A stretch of 64,000 bases of DNA from contig JADJVB010000010.1 of the NCBI GenBank assembly GCA_016710745.1, positions 1,364,001-1,428,000 of the forward strand, given 5' to 3'. Both the position numbers and the translations under genes were made by a program. The notes under the pieces were generated by a model. The model saw only the letters and a program-made list of their open reading frames with translations, had not been told where the DNA came from and ran no database searches. The stretch's first letter is position 1. The number at the start of each line of letters is the position of its first letter. Positions 34,931-42,800 of this stretch are shown here, in pieces. Source of the stretch: Chitinophagaceae bacterium (GTDB taxonomy: Bacteria > Bacteroidota > Bacteroidia > Chitinophagales > Chitinophagaceae).

Positions 34931-36328
34931 CTACTTCCCTTTTCCCGACAGGATAATTTTAATGGTATGCAGCATAATCTTAAAATCGAGCGCCAGCGAT
35001 ACGTTTTCAATGTACACCAGGTCGTAGGGCATGCGTTCAATCATTTCTTCTACGGTTTCGGCATAACCAAATTTAACCATGCCCCAGCTGCTCAGTCCGG
35101 GTTTAACTTTAAACAGGAATTTGTATTCGGGATGTGCTGCCACGATCTGATCGATATAGAATTTCCGCTCGGGCCGCGGGCCCACCAAACTCATTTCGCC
35201 TTTAACGATATTCCAAAGCTGCGGCAGTTCATCTAACCGCCATTTACGCATGGTTTTGCCCCAGCGGGTAATGCGGGGGTCCTGTTCGCTGCTCAGTTCG
35301 GGACCATTTTTTTCAGCATCCGGGATCATACTTCTGAATTTGATCATGGTAAACGGGCGGCCATGGTATCCGATACGTTCCTGCAAATAATACAGTGGCC
35401 CGGGCCCCGACAATTTGACCCTGATGGCCGTAAAAATAAACAATGGAAAAAGAACGACAAGACTAACCAAACCGGCGACAAGGTCAAGCAGCCTTTTTAT
35501 TTTCTGTTGCCATTGCGGCATCAATCCCTGTTGCAATTCGATCAGCGGAATACCCAATACATTGGTTGTTTTAACCGAACCGCTGATAATGTCAACCGTG
35601 TCTGCCGTTAGTTTGATGTTTATTTCCTTATCGCTCAGCAGTTGCAGAATTTTTTCCAGCTGATCCCGTTCTTTTTTTTCGATGGCGATGATCACCTCCT
35701 CGATTTTCTTTTCGGCGATAACCGTTTCGGCCTGTTCGGCATTTCCCAGATTTACAATGCCATCGGGAAGCGAGGAGCCGCTATGGCCATTGGTGTTAAC
35801 GAAACCAACAATTCGGTAGCCGGTTTTTTCGTTGTTATTAATAATAGCATGGTATAGGTTGGCCGCATTCTTGCTGGACCCGATGATCAGGGTATTGAAA
35901 AATACGGAGCTGTTATTTATCTGCGATTTCGCCCGGTTCAGGATAAACCAGCGAATACAAAAAGTGAAAAATGTTTGTATTACCCAAAGCGAGATGAATT
36001 CTTTATAGTAGATATTATAGTCGCCGGTAACATCGTATAACAGAAACAGGAAGAGAATGAAAATACTGGCCAGGAAAGTGTAAATAACCGTATTGAAAAA
36101 TTCGATCAACCTCGATTTCAGGTAAAGCCCGTTATAACTGCCTACTAAAAAATAAACCATCAGCCAGATAAGCGGAAACAGTACAAGGCCGATATAAAAC
36201 TTGGGGCCAACAACAAATGCCTCTTCAATGATATATTTTCTGGCAAAATAGAAACTGATCCACGAACAAACAGCTGCTATAAAATCGCCTGCTGCATACC
36301 AACGGATATGTATTCTGGGTTGATTCAA
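34931..36328 (-). CDS. Polyprenyl-phosphate sugar phosphotransferase (WcaJ/WbaP-like)
   Basis: 465 residues: about four N-terminal membrane spans, a CoA-binding-like middle (LIIGSSKNAANLYHAI, GYRIVGFVNT), one more span (LLDLVAGLVSLVVLFPLFIFTAIRVK) and the catalytic sugar-transferase domain (GPLYYLQERIGYHGRPFTMIKFRSM, KWRLDELPQLWNIVKGEMSLVGPRPE, VKPGLSSWGMV). The family starts exopolysaccharide or O-antigen repeat synthesis by moving a sugar phosphate to undecaprenyl phosphate. The Gfo/Idh sugar dehydrogenase lies directly upstream. Confidence 0.92.
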   Translation of the reverse strand: MNQPRIHIRWYAAGDFIAAVCSWISFYFARKYIIEEAFVVGPKFYIGLVLFPLIWLMVYFLVGSYNGLYLKSRLIEFFNTVIYTFLASIFILFLFLLYDVTGDYNIYYKEFISLWVIQTFFTFCIRWFILNRAKSQINNSSVFFNTLIIGSSKNAANLYHAIINNNEKTGYRIVGFVNTNGHSGSSLPDGIVNLGNAEQAETVIAEKKIEEVIIAIEKKERDQLEKILQLLSDKEINIKLTADTVDIISGSVKTTNVLGIPLIELQQGLMPQWQQKIKRLLDLVAGLVSLVVLFPLFIFTAIRVKLSGPGPLYYLQERIGYHGRPFTMIKFRSMIPDAEKNGPELSSEQDPRITRWGKTMRKWRLDELPQLWNIVKGEMSLVGPRPERKFYIDQIVAAHPEYKFLFKVKPGLSSWGMVKFGYAETVEEMIERMPYDLVYIENVSLALDFKIMLHTIKIILSGKGK

Positions 36329-36364
36329 TGAATGGGTTTCGAATGAGAATAAAATATGCTGCTC

Positions 36365-37336
36365 TTAACCATGGGAAATATTGCCTATCTTTTCCAGGAT
36401 CTGGTGCGCCACTTCCATGGCACGAAAACCGTCAACCACACTAACCGGCGTTTCGGTATTATTTTTAATAGCATCTCTGAATTCTTCCAGTTCCATCTTA
36501 ATGGCATTCACTTCTGCCACCGGCGGATTGGCAATGGCAATGGTTTTTTTGCCGTTGTTTGTTTCAATATCGAATGTAAAAACATTGCTGTCGCCCGGTG
36601 AATTCAGCCGGATAATCTCTGTTTTCTTATCCAGGAAATCGATACCGATGTAAGCATCTTTCTGAAACAGGCGCATCTTACGCATTTTTTTCATCGAAAT
36701 GCGGCTGCTGGTAAGATTAGCCACACACCCATTATCAAACTCGATGCGAACGTTGGCAATATCGGGTGTATCGCTCATCACGGCTACGCCATTGGCACTG
36801 ATATAATTGACATTGCTTTTTACCAGGCTCAGGATGATATCAATATCATGTATCATCAGGTCGAGGATCACACTAACATCGGTGCCCCTGGGGTTAAACT
36901 GTGCCAGGCGATGAACTTCAATGAACATGGGTTGTAATACCTGGTCCTTTAAAGCCAGAAAAGCCGGGTTGAATCTTTCCACATGTCCTACCTGGAATTT
37001 AATATTGGCTTCCTTGGCCAGTTTCACCAGGGTTTTGGCTTCGTCCATGGTATTGGCCAACGGCTTTTCAACAAAAACATGTTTGCCTTTTTTGATGGCC
37101 AGTTCGCAGAGTTCAAAATGAACGGACGTGGGCGCCACGATGTCGAGTGCATCGCAGGCGTCGATCAAATCTTCTACATGTTCAAATCTGGGAATATTAT
37201 ACTTTTCAGCAACAGCCGATGCATTTAAATCGTCGGTATCGGCAAAGCCAATTAATTCCACGCCATCAATTTCGGCCCAATTATTCAAATGAAATTTGCC
37301 TAAATGTCCGGCACCTATTACTCCAATTTTTAACAT
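36365..37336 (-). CDS. Gfo/Idh/MocA-family NAD-dependent sugar dehydrogenase
   Basis: 323 residues. A Rossmann fold starts MLKIGVIGAGHLGKFHLNNW, with the family motif EKPLANTMDEAKTLVKLA (EKP substrate/NAD contact) and MIHDIDIILSLVKSN containing the catalytic-site His. It probably oxidises or rearranges a nucleotide sugar for the neighbouring glycan pathway. It is separated from the transferase gene by 36 bp and likely shares its transcript. Confidence 0.88.
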   Translation of the reverse strand: MLKIGVIGAGHLGKFHLNNWAEIDGVELIGFADTDDLNASAVAEKYNIPRFEHVEDLIDACDALDIVAPTSVHFELCELAIKKGKHVFVEKPLANTMDEAKTLVKLAKEANIKFQVGHVERFNPAFLALKDQVLQPMFIEVHRLAQFNPRGTDVSVILDLMIHDIDIILSLVKSNVNYISANGVAVMSDTPDIANVRIEFDNGCVANLTSSRISMKKMRKMRLFQKDAYIGIDFLDKKTEIIRLNSPGDSNVFTFDIETNNGKKTIAIANPPVAEVNAIKMELEEFRDAIKNNTETPVSVVDGFRAMEVAHQILEKIGNISHG

Positions 37337-37360
37337 ACATATTTTTTTACCAATTCCTGA

Positions 37361-37444
37361 CTCCTAACTGCTAACTGCTAACTGCTAACTGCTAACCGCT
37401 AGCTCCTAGCCTTTAGCTTTTAGCTTTTAGCCTTTAGCTGTTAG
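37361..37444. repeat. Heptamer-type repeat CTAACTG/CTTTTAGC running into the accA 3' end
   Basis: CTAACTGCTAACTGCTAACT continues with GCTAACTGCTAACCGCTAGC and TTTTAGCTTTTAGCC. The last copies encode the accA C-terminal residues and stop. Confidence 0.75.
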
Positions 37445-38411
37445 TTTCTTCCCAGAAACCCATTTTCCCAAATTTTTCAATGCGTTGTTCTACTCTTTTT
37501 TCCGGATCGATCTTTTTTAATTCTGCGATCACCGGCAATAAATAATCTTTTAAAATATCGGCAGCGCCCTGGTAATCCCAATGGGTTCCACCGAGGGGTT
37601 CGGGAATAACACCGTCAACCAAACCAAAGCCGAGCATATCTTCGCCCGTTAATTTTAATTGTTCGGCTGCAGTTTCCTTGTTATCCCAGTTACGCCATAA
37701 TATACTGCTGCAGCTTTCTGGTGAAATAACCGTGTACCAGGTATTTTCCATCATAAAAACCTTATCGCCCACACCAATGCCCAGGGCGCCCCCACTGGCT
37801 CCTTCGCCAATGATCACACAAATGACAGGTACTTTTAACCTGATCATTTCATAGATATTTCGGGCAATGGCTTCACCCTGTCCGCGCTCTTCGGCTTCGA
37901 GGCCGGGGAAGGCGCCAGGTGTATCGATTAAAGTAATAACGGGCTTATTAAATTTTTCGGCCAGTTTCATCAACCTTAATGCCTTTCGGTATCCTTCGGG
38001 ATTGGCCATACCAAAATTGCGTAATTGGCGGGTTTTGGTGTTGGAGCCTTTTTGTTGACCCAAGATCATAACGGTTTCGCCGCCCAGTTGGGCAAAACCG
38101 CCCACCATGGCCTTGTCGTCTTTTACGTTTCTATCGCCGTGCAACTCAATAAAGTTGGTACACATGTTGGCGATGTATTTCATGGTGTAGGGCCTGTCGG
38201 GGTGCCGGCTTAATTGCACTTTCTGCCAGGGGGTAACATTGGCTGTCAGGTGTTTTTTAGTTTCAACGATCCTTTCTTCGAGCATGGCTATAGCGCCATT
38301 CATATTGGTTTTCGACTTTTCTGAGGTAATTTTCAGTTGTTCGATCTGGTCGTACAACTCTTTGATGGGTTTTTCGAAGTCGAGAAACTGCCGTTTTTTT
38401 AACTCAATCAT
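37434..38411 (-). CDS. accA: Acetyl-CoA carboxylase carboxyltransferase, alpha subunit
   Basis: 325 residues, the usual AccA length. Landmarks are RHPDRPYTMKYIANMCTNFIELHGDR, KGSNTKTRQLRNFGMANPEGYRKALRLM, TLIDTPGAFPGLEAEERGQGEAIARNI and GEGASGGALGIGVGDKVFMMENTWYTVISPE, the oxyanion-hole and biotin-binding parts. It transfers carboxyl from biotin to acetyl-CoA with AccD, the first step of fatty-acid synthesis. Its last codons arise from the low-complexity repeat behind it. Confidence 0.96.
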   Translation of the reverse strand: MIELKKRQFLDFEKPIKELYDQIEQLKITSEKSKTNMNGAIAMLEERIVETKKHLTANVTPWQKVQLSRHPDRPYTMKYIANMCTNFIELHGDRNVKDDKAMVGGFAQLGGETVMILGQQKGSNTKTRQLRNFGMANPEGYRKALRLMKLAEKFNKPVITLIDTPGAFPGLEAEERGQGEAIARNIYEMIRLKVPVICVIIGEGASGGALGIGVGDKVFMMENTWYTVISPESCSSILWRNWDNKETAAEQLKLTGEDMLGFGLVDGVIPEPLGGTHWDYQGAADILKDYLLPVIAELKKIDPEKRVEQRIEKFGKMGFWEETNS

Positions 38412-38513
38412 GAGGTATTTTTAGAATAATGATTTAAAAAATAAAGTTATTCGTTTCGCAGGGCACTGTAAGATAGTTTGTAAAAATACGGGTTACAATT
38501 TTTTTATAAAAGT

Positions 38514-38545
38514 TTTGGAGCAGATATATAAGAAACCTATCTTTG
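38514..38545 (+). promoter_or_regulatory. Promoter of tRNA-Asp
   Basis: TTTG at 38514-38517 and TATCTTTG at 38538-38545 are separated by 20 bp, a good match to the Bacteroidota consensus. Apart from this and the degenerate tRNA copy, the 306-bp gap between accA and tRNA-Asp holds nothing recognised. Confidence 0.7.
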
Positions 38546-38621
38546 CCCGCCTTCCAAAGTACCTTTGTACGGAGGACAGGACGTTCTTTAAAAAGGGCTG
38601 GTTTATACAGATAAAACAGTA

Positions 38622-38709
38622 GAAATAGTTGGATCGGTAGTTCTCCCGATAGCTATCGGGAGGTTAGAATGCCCAAGTAGTATTAATAATAGAGAACTAA
38701 GTTTTATTT
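38622..38709 (+). repeat. Degenerate 88-bp upstream copy of the tRNA-Asp 5' region with a palindrome in the D-loop
   Basis: GAAATAGTTGGATCGGTAGTT occurs at 38622-38642 and again at 38710-38730. In the first copy it is followed by CTCCCGATAGCTATCGGGAG (38643-38662), a perfect 20-bp palindrome, and then GTTAGAATGCCC (tRNA-Asp bases 19-29). The D-loop bases CAGTTG are missing. Anticodon, T-arm and 3' end are absent. Confidence 0.9.
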
Positions 38710-38718
38710 GAAATAGTT

Positions 38719-38792
38719 GGATCGGTAGTTCAGTTGGTTAGAATGCCGCCCTGTCACGGCGGAGGTCGCGGGTTCGAGTCCCGTCCGGTCCG
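38719..38792 (+). tRNA. tRNA-Asp(GTC), likely integration target of the downstream island
   Basis: GGATCGG / CCGGTCC acceptor stem, anticodon stem CCGCC/GGCGG with loop CTGTCAC (GTC), T-arm GCGGGTTCGAGTCCCGT, discriminator G. A tyrosine integrase gene starts 250 bp downstream, the typical layout of an element integrated at a tRNA 3' end. Confidence 0.95.
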
Positions 38793-38815
38793 CTAAGAGG
38801 ATGTCAAATCCTTGC

Positions 38816-38849
38816 AAAAGCCCGCAAACATTAAGTTTGTGGGCTTTTT
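38816..38849 (+). terminator. Terminator of tRNA-Asp
   Basis: AAAAGCCCGCAAAC / GTTTGTGGGCTTTT stem, ATTAA loop, T run. Confidence 0.9.
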
Positions 38850-39044
38850 GTTTGGTGAGTATTCGTCAAAATGTTCAATAAATTCAGGTTTTAAGTGAGT
38901 CATTCGGTGAGTCAGAAATCAACTGAAAATTACTCACCTGATTTAGCTGAAATCCTTTACTGTATTGCGTTTTATTGCTAAATTAAATTTGCATAGTATT
39001 GTACTATTTTGTAAATTTAAGGTACAATTTAAAACTCACCACTT

Positions 39045-39656
39045 ATGTCCCGAACTTTTGATTTTATCTTCTATCCAAAGAAGCCGAAGGGCTACGAAAA
39101 AGGCCCCGTTACATTGTATCTCCGAATTACAATTGATAGCAAACGAAGCGAAACAGCTACCTCACTTGAGATCGATCCGGATAAATGGGAAAGCGGCAAA
39201 ATGAAGGGCACCAAGGAAGATGTTAAATCGTTTAATGCCTATGTTGATACATTAAAAAGCAAGCTCTATGATTGTCATAAAGAACTGCTACAATTAGGTG
39301 TTCCCATCACAGCAGAAGCGTTAAGAAATTCATTCACCGGCAAAGGAGAACGGCCCAGGTACCTGATCGAAATTTTTAAAGCGCACAATAGCAATATTGA
39401 GAAGCTTATCGGCAAAGACTATGCAAAGCCAACACATACTAAATACATTACAACTGTAACGCACCTGGAGAATTTCCTGAAATGGAAGTATAAAGTATCC
39501 GATATCAATCTCAATCAGCTTAAATATGAGTTCCTGGCCGATTTCGAATTCTACCTCAAAACCGAAAAATCCATCGAACATAATACAACAGCAAAGTATA
39601 TCAAGAATACCAAGAAGGTGGTAAATGATTGCTGGCAAAAGGGTGGCTTAAAATGA
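39045..39656 (+). CDS. Tyrosine integrase, N-terminal part (arm- and core-binding domains), cut by a -1 frameshift
   Basis: 203 residues: an arm-binding domain (FDFIFYPKKPKGYEKGPVTLYLRITIDSKRSETATSLEIDPDKWES, the standard form in Bacteroidota element integrases) and a core-binding helical domain (HTKYITTVTHLENFLKWKYKVSDINLNQLKYEFLADFEFYLKTEK). The reading frame ends in NDCWQKGGLK*, while the -1 frame continues as GWLKMNPF, the normal linker. The catalytic domain is the overlapping next gene. A heptamer AAAGGGT (39638-39644) lies at the switch point. Confidence 0.85.
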   Translation: MSRTFDFIFYPKKPKGYEKGPVTLYLRITIDSKRSETATSLEIDPDKWESGKMKGTKEDVKSFNAYVDTLKSKLYDCHKELLQLGVPITAEALRNSFTGKGERPRYLIEIFKAHNSNIEKLIGKDYAKPTHTKYITTVTHLENFLKWKYKVSDINLNQLKYEFLADFEFYLKTEKSIEHNTTAKYIKNTKKVVNDCWQKGGLK

Positions 39657-40282
39657 ATCCATTTACCAATTACAAGATCACGACAAAGGTGGTTGATAGA
39701 AACTTCCTTTCTGAATCAGAACTTGATATCCTGGCCAATAAAGAACTGAAAGTAGAAAGAATAGCTCTGGTGAGGGATATTTTTGTTTTTAGTTGTTACA
39801 CCGGCCTTTCATTTATTGATGTGGTTAATTTAACACCTAACCAGATTGCCATTGGGATGGACCGTGAAAAATGGATTTTCACCAGCAGGCAAAAGACCAA
39901 TACAGCTTCCCATATCCCCATTTTGCCTCCGGCTATGGCTATAATCAATAAGTATAAAGATCATCCGGCTGCAGTAAATAAAGGAAGGTTATTACCGGTG
40001 CTCAGTAATCAAAAAATGAATGCTTATCTAAAAGAGATTGCTGACCTCTGCGAAATAAATAAAGAACTTACATTCCATGTTGCCCGGCACACTTTTGCAA
40101 CTACTGTAACCTTAACCAATGGAGTGCCCATTGAAACCGTTAGCAAAATGCTGGGGCATAAAAAATTGCAAACCACTCAGCACTATGCAAAAATCCTGGA
40201 TACTAAAATCAGCCAGGATATGAGTAACCTTTTCAAAAAATTCAATCCGAAGCCGAAACTAAAGAAGGCTGCAAATAAGTAA
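39629..40282 (+). CDS. Tyrosine integrase, C-terminal catalytic part
   Basis: Encodes the catalytic half of the same integrase in the -1 frame. Visible residues: CYTGLSFIDVVNL (where the first Arg normally sits, here Leu-Ser in the usual CYTGLRYxDV position), HVARHTFATTVTL, MLGHKKLQTTQHYAKI (His and Tyr nucleophile). The start at 39629 (TTG/CTG region) is only the open limit; on its own the protein would lack DNA-binding domains. A deleted or frameshifted integrase may leave the island fixed. Whether a -1 frameshift makes an active fusion is open. Confidence 0.85.
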   Translation: MLAKGWLKMNPFTNYKITTKVVDRNFLSESELDILANKELKVERIALVRDIFVFSCYTGLSFIDVVNLTPNQIAIGMDREKWIFTSRQKTNTASHIPILPPAMAIINKYKDHPAAVNKGRLLPVLSNQKMNAYLKEIADLCEINKELTFHVARHTFATTVTLTNGVPIETVSKMLGHKKLQTTQHYAKILDTKISQDMSNLFKKFNPKPKLKKAANK

Positions 40283-40392
40283 ACTTCATTTTTTCATTTT
40301 AAACTACCTTTATGATCCGGCCTTAGGTTGGAAAAAAATATTGCTAGCGATTAGCTATTATTTGAGTTTCTGAAAACCCGCTAATTTTTCGA

Positions 40393-40500
40393 GTCCACTC
40401 AGTGATAGACTGTCGCCACGCTACAGGCGTGGCAACAGCTATTGTGGACAAGGCCCTTAGCGGGTGCCTCAGAGACGGTAGTATGTACCACGTCTTTTTT
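40393..40500 (+). ncRNA. Candidate structured RNA ending in a terminator-like hairpin
   Basis: Three hairpins in a row. First, GTCCAC (40393) pairs with GTGGAC (40444) around an inner stem CTGTCGCCACGC / GCGTGGCAACAG (40410-40437, loop TACAG). Second, a small GCCC/GGGTGC hairpin. Third, AGACG...CGTCT (40473-40495) followed by a T run. The HhH gene ATG follows the T run directly. It could be a free small RNA or a leader attenuator of that gene. I do not recognise a known family. Confidence 0.4.
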
Positions 40501-40725
40501 ATGCCCACAAAAGAACAAGAAATATTAAATCAAAGTATCAAAAATCTTCCCTTTTCAGAAGGTTTCAAATCCGTTTCACAACAATCTGGCTTTAATAAAA
40601 TAGGAGAAATAATAGATAAGCCAGCCGCTCAACTATTAAAGATTGATGGCTTCACTTACCATTTACTACAGGAATTGATCCAGTTCCTGGAAGGAAAAGA
40701 TCTGGCCAATCTGCTGAAAGAATAG
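40501..40725 (+). CDS. Small helix-hairpin-helix protein (RNA-polymerase alpha-CTD-like)
   Basis: 74 residues starting MPTKEQEILNQSIKNLPFSEGFKSV. The pattern GFNKIGEIIDKPAAQLLKIDGFTYHLLQELIQFLEGK resembles the HhH DNA-binding fold of the RNA-polymerase alpha C-terminal domain (LLKIxxFGxxSLxE). Such small proteins occur in Bacteroidota mobile elements; their role is not known to me. I chose the ATG at 40501, not an upstream one at 40402 that would read through the hairpins. The 3' end overlaps the convergent next gene by 60 bp. Confidence 0.6.
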   Translation: MPTKEQEILNQSIKNLPFSEGFKSVSQQSGFNKIGEIIDKPAAQLLKIDGFTYHLLQELIQFLEGKDLANLLKE

Positions 40726-41931
40726 TATGCATTTAATGGCTCTTGCTATGTTAAGTAATGTAATAATTTTATCCTTCAATTTTTCTACTGTGGATGTATC
40801 GAAGTTATAAGATTTATTCCTTAGGCTATCCTCCGAAATAACTTCCTGCCTGTCAGTTTTGAAAGTTTTGGCAACCATACTCATTAATTCTGTTGAATTT
40901 TTATTGGTGATTACTTTTGCATCCACCAATAACTTCACACCCAATGCAAGCTGCGACACTGATAAATTAGTATGAATTTTTCCTGTATTATCGAAGTCAT
41001 TATTACGTTGCATCGCAACCGGAAAAGTAAGCTTCTGCTTTTTTTCCAGATAATATAGTTCTTCACAAATCCAGTTTCCAATTTGTTCTTTAAGCGATGG
41101 CAACCCTGGTTTATAAATTAATCCCGGCTTCACTGGCAACTGATTGATTAGTTTTAGTTGCAAAGAATAAAAGTCTATTTGATCATTAACACTATTAAGG
41201 TGATCTCCGCTTTCTTTTAATTCCTGGATATAAAAGTTAAAAAGTCGAAGTTTATTATAATTTAAGTACAATAATAAATGGTTGAACTGTTCATTTATGT
41301 TACTGCTGTTTTGACTGACGATGAAATGCTGTAACCCGTTTATGAATGCTTTCAGATAAGCCAATTCCCGATAAGTGGTTTCTATTGTTGCAGATAGTAA
41401 TGCCTCAATTGGCTCACAGATAATATCTATAACCTTCTTATTCAAATCAGTTTTTAACAATGCAGCTCTTGCCTGTTTCAGGTTGCTTTTTATTTCTGGT
41501 TCCAACTTCCATTTTTGAGCATCAGGTATCTTAATTGCACTATTAAAATATCCAGGGTAATTATCTGCAATAAATTGCAGAAGTTCTTCAGGCACCATTA
41601 AAATTTCTTTGTAAAAGTTGATGACCAAACTCTTATTTGTTACCCGGTAAATACTATCCTCCGTTTTTTGTTGCAGGTATTTGAAAACTGTATCCGAAAG
41701 TTTAACCAGGGAAGTTTGATGATGACGGAAATAAATTTCAATGAGGCTTTCCGAGCCCGGATTAAAGATCACCGAAGCAAATTGATTTTTGATCCTTTCT
41801 TTTTCAGTATTTGCTAAAACTCTGCATTCACTAATAAATGTGTTATTTAGTTTACCAGGTTTAAGTTTTGCTGGGTTTAGGGTTACAATTATCAGATGTT
41901 CTAAAACCTTTAGCTCGTTTTCCAATGCCAT
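40666..41931 (-). CDS. Unknown mobile-element protein (421 aa)
   Basis: Not recognised with certainty. The protein is helical, without membrane segments or signal. The last third (LSVSQLALGVKLLVDAKVITNKNSTELMSMVAKTFKTDRQEVISEDSLRNKSYNFDTSTVEKLKDKI) has the look of C-terminal domains in Bacteroidota conjugative-element proteins (the RteC neighbourhood), so an excision regulator is one guess. It is divergent from the excisionase-like gene, with a palindromic site between them. Confidence 0.6.
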   Translation of the reverse strand: MALENELKVLEHLIIVTLNPAKLKPGKLNNTFISECRVLANTEKERIKNQFASVIFNPGSESLIEIYFRHHQTSLVKLSDTVFKYLQQKTEDSIYRVTNKSLVINFYKEILMVPEELLQFIADNYPGYFNSAIKIPDAQKWKLEPEIKSNLKQARAALLKTDLNKKVIDIICEPIEALLSATIETTYRELAYLKAFINGLQHFIVSQNSSNINEQFNHLLLYLNYNKLRLFNFYIQELKESGDHLNSVNDQIDFYSLQLKLINQLPVKPGLIYKPGLPSLKEQIGNWICEELYYLEKKQKLTFPVAMQRNNDFDNTGKIHTNLSVSQLALGVKLLVDAKVITNKNSTELMSMVAKTFKTDRQEVISEDSLRNKSYNFDTSTVEKLKDKIITLLNIARAIKCILFFQQIGQIFSFQELDQFL

Positions 41932-42237
41932 TGCAGTTTTTTAGGGTTGCGAATTTGTATTGGTACAGTAACATTTCTGTTAAGTGCTTTTCGGGAGGAT
42001 TATTAGAAAGTATTACAAAATATTAAATTCAAATAAATATTCAAAATAAAAAGCGTTAAAAAATATCTGTCCTGATAACCTTGATTTTTTGAAAAACTCA
42101 TTTTATTACAGGCGGTCGGCATTAATTTTTTTAGATAATTCCCTTATCCAGCCTGCATTTTTAAGGGGTTGCGCAACCCCTGCAACTGTTTTTATAATTC
42201 CCCTTTCACTTCTTTTGCTTTCATAAAATTCACCACT
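41932..42237. promoter_or_regulatory. Divergent intergenic region with an 18-bp palindrome
   Basis: 306 bp between the minus-strand unknown gene and the plus-strand HTH gene. AGGGGTTGCGCAACCCCT (42164-42181) is a perfect palindrome, and a half-site AGGGTTGCG occurs at 41944-41952 beside the other start. This layout suggests an operator bound by an element-encoded regulator. Confidence 0.5.
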
Positions 42238-42516
42238 ATGTCAGTACAAATTCTCACTACCGAAGATTTGCAGAATTTCAAGTCCGAATTATTCTCAGAA
42301 CTTAAATCCCTCCTTAAAACCGATAGTACACCAATTAAAAAATGGCTCAAATCCGACGAGGTAAAAAAAATCCTCAAGGTTTCTCCCGGCACTTTACAAA
42401 CACTTCGTATCAATGGTACGCTCCAGTACACAAAAATCGGTGGTATCATTTATTACGACTACGAGCATATCCAAAAAACGATGGAACAAAACCTGCGCCT
42501 TGCAACAAAACCCTGA
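42238..42516 (+). CDS. Excisionase-like helix-turn-helix protein
   Basis: 92 residues. A leader helix is followed by KKWLKSDEVKKILKVSPGTLQTLRINGTLQYTKIGGIIYYDYEHIQKTM, a MerR/excisionase-type winged HTH (HTH_17 pattern: DEV..L.VS..T....R..G.L...KIG...YY). These proteins often control integrase-driven excision. The ATG at 42238 (MSVQIL) follows an A/T-rich leader; an earlier ATG at 42169 overlaps the palindrome and is unlikely. Confidence 0.72.
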   Translation: MSVQILTTEDLQNFKSELFSELKSLLKTDSTPIKKWLKSDEVKKILKVSPGTLQTLRINGTLQYTKIGGIIYYDYEHIQKTMEQNLRLATKP

Positions 42517-42566
42517 ATGGGCTGATAAAGCATTTTATTTCAAACCATAAACTAAAAATCCTAACC

Positions 42567-42800
42567 ATGTATTCCCTCTATCGTGGCCGCTGCCACACAA
42601 AAAAGCAAAACAACCTGAAGCCCAGGCTCACACTTTCCGAACGAAAGAAGAGGGCCACAGAGAAAAAATTAGCAAACCTTTTTCCGAATTTCAGTTTTCA
42701 TAAGCACCAACATTACCTGGCAGTAAATGCTGCAGTTTCAGTCAACAACAAATGCCAGCAAGCGGCCAGTGGCCACGGGGATGAGGCCCGGAGGTCATGA
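42567..42800 (+). CDS. Small basic hypothetical protein
   Basis: 77 residues (MYSLYRGRCHTKKQNNLKPRLTLSERKKRATEKKLANLF), basic, no recognised domain. Its ATG follows AAACTAAAAATCCTAACC, the A/C-rich leader style of the other genes here, and its stop overlaps the next ATG (ATGA at 42797). It is plausible as a real small gene but could be a chance frame. Confidence 0.4.
   Translation: MYSLYRGRCHTKKQNNLKPRLTLSERKKRATEKKLANLFPNFSFHKHQHYLAVNAAVSVNNKCQQAASGHGDEARRS

Noticed and set aside
42342..42566. 5' extension of the small gene at 42567
   Set aside because: This part overlaps the excisionase-like gene in another frame; only the segment after 42567 has a leader of its own.
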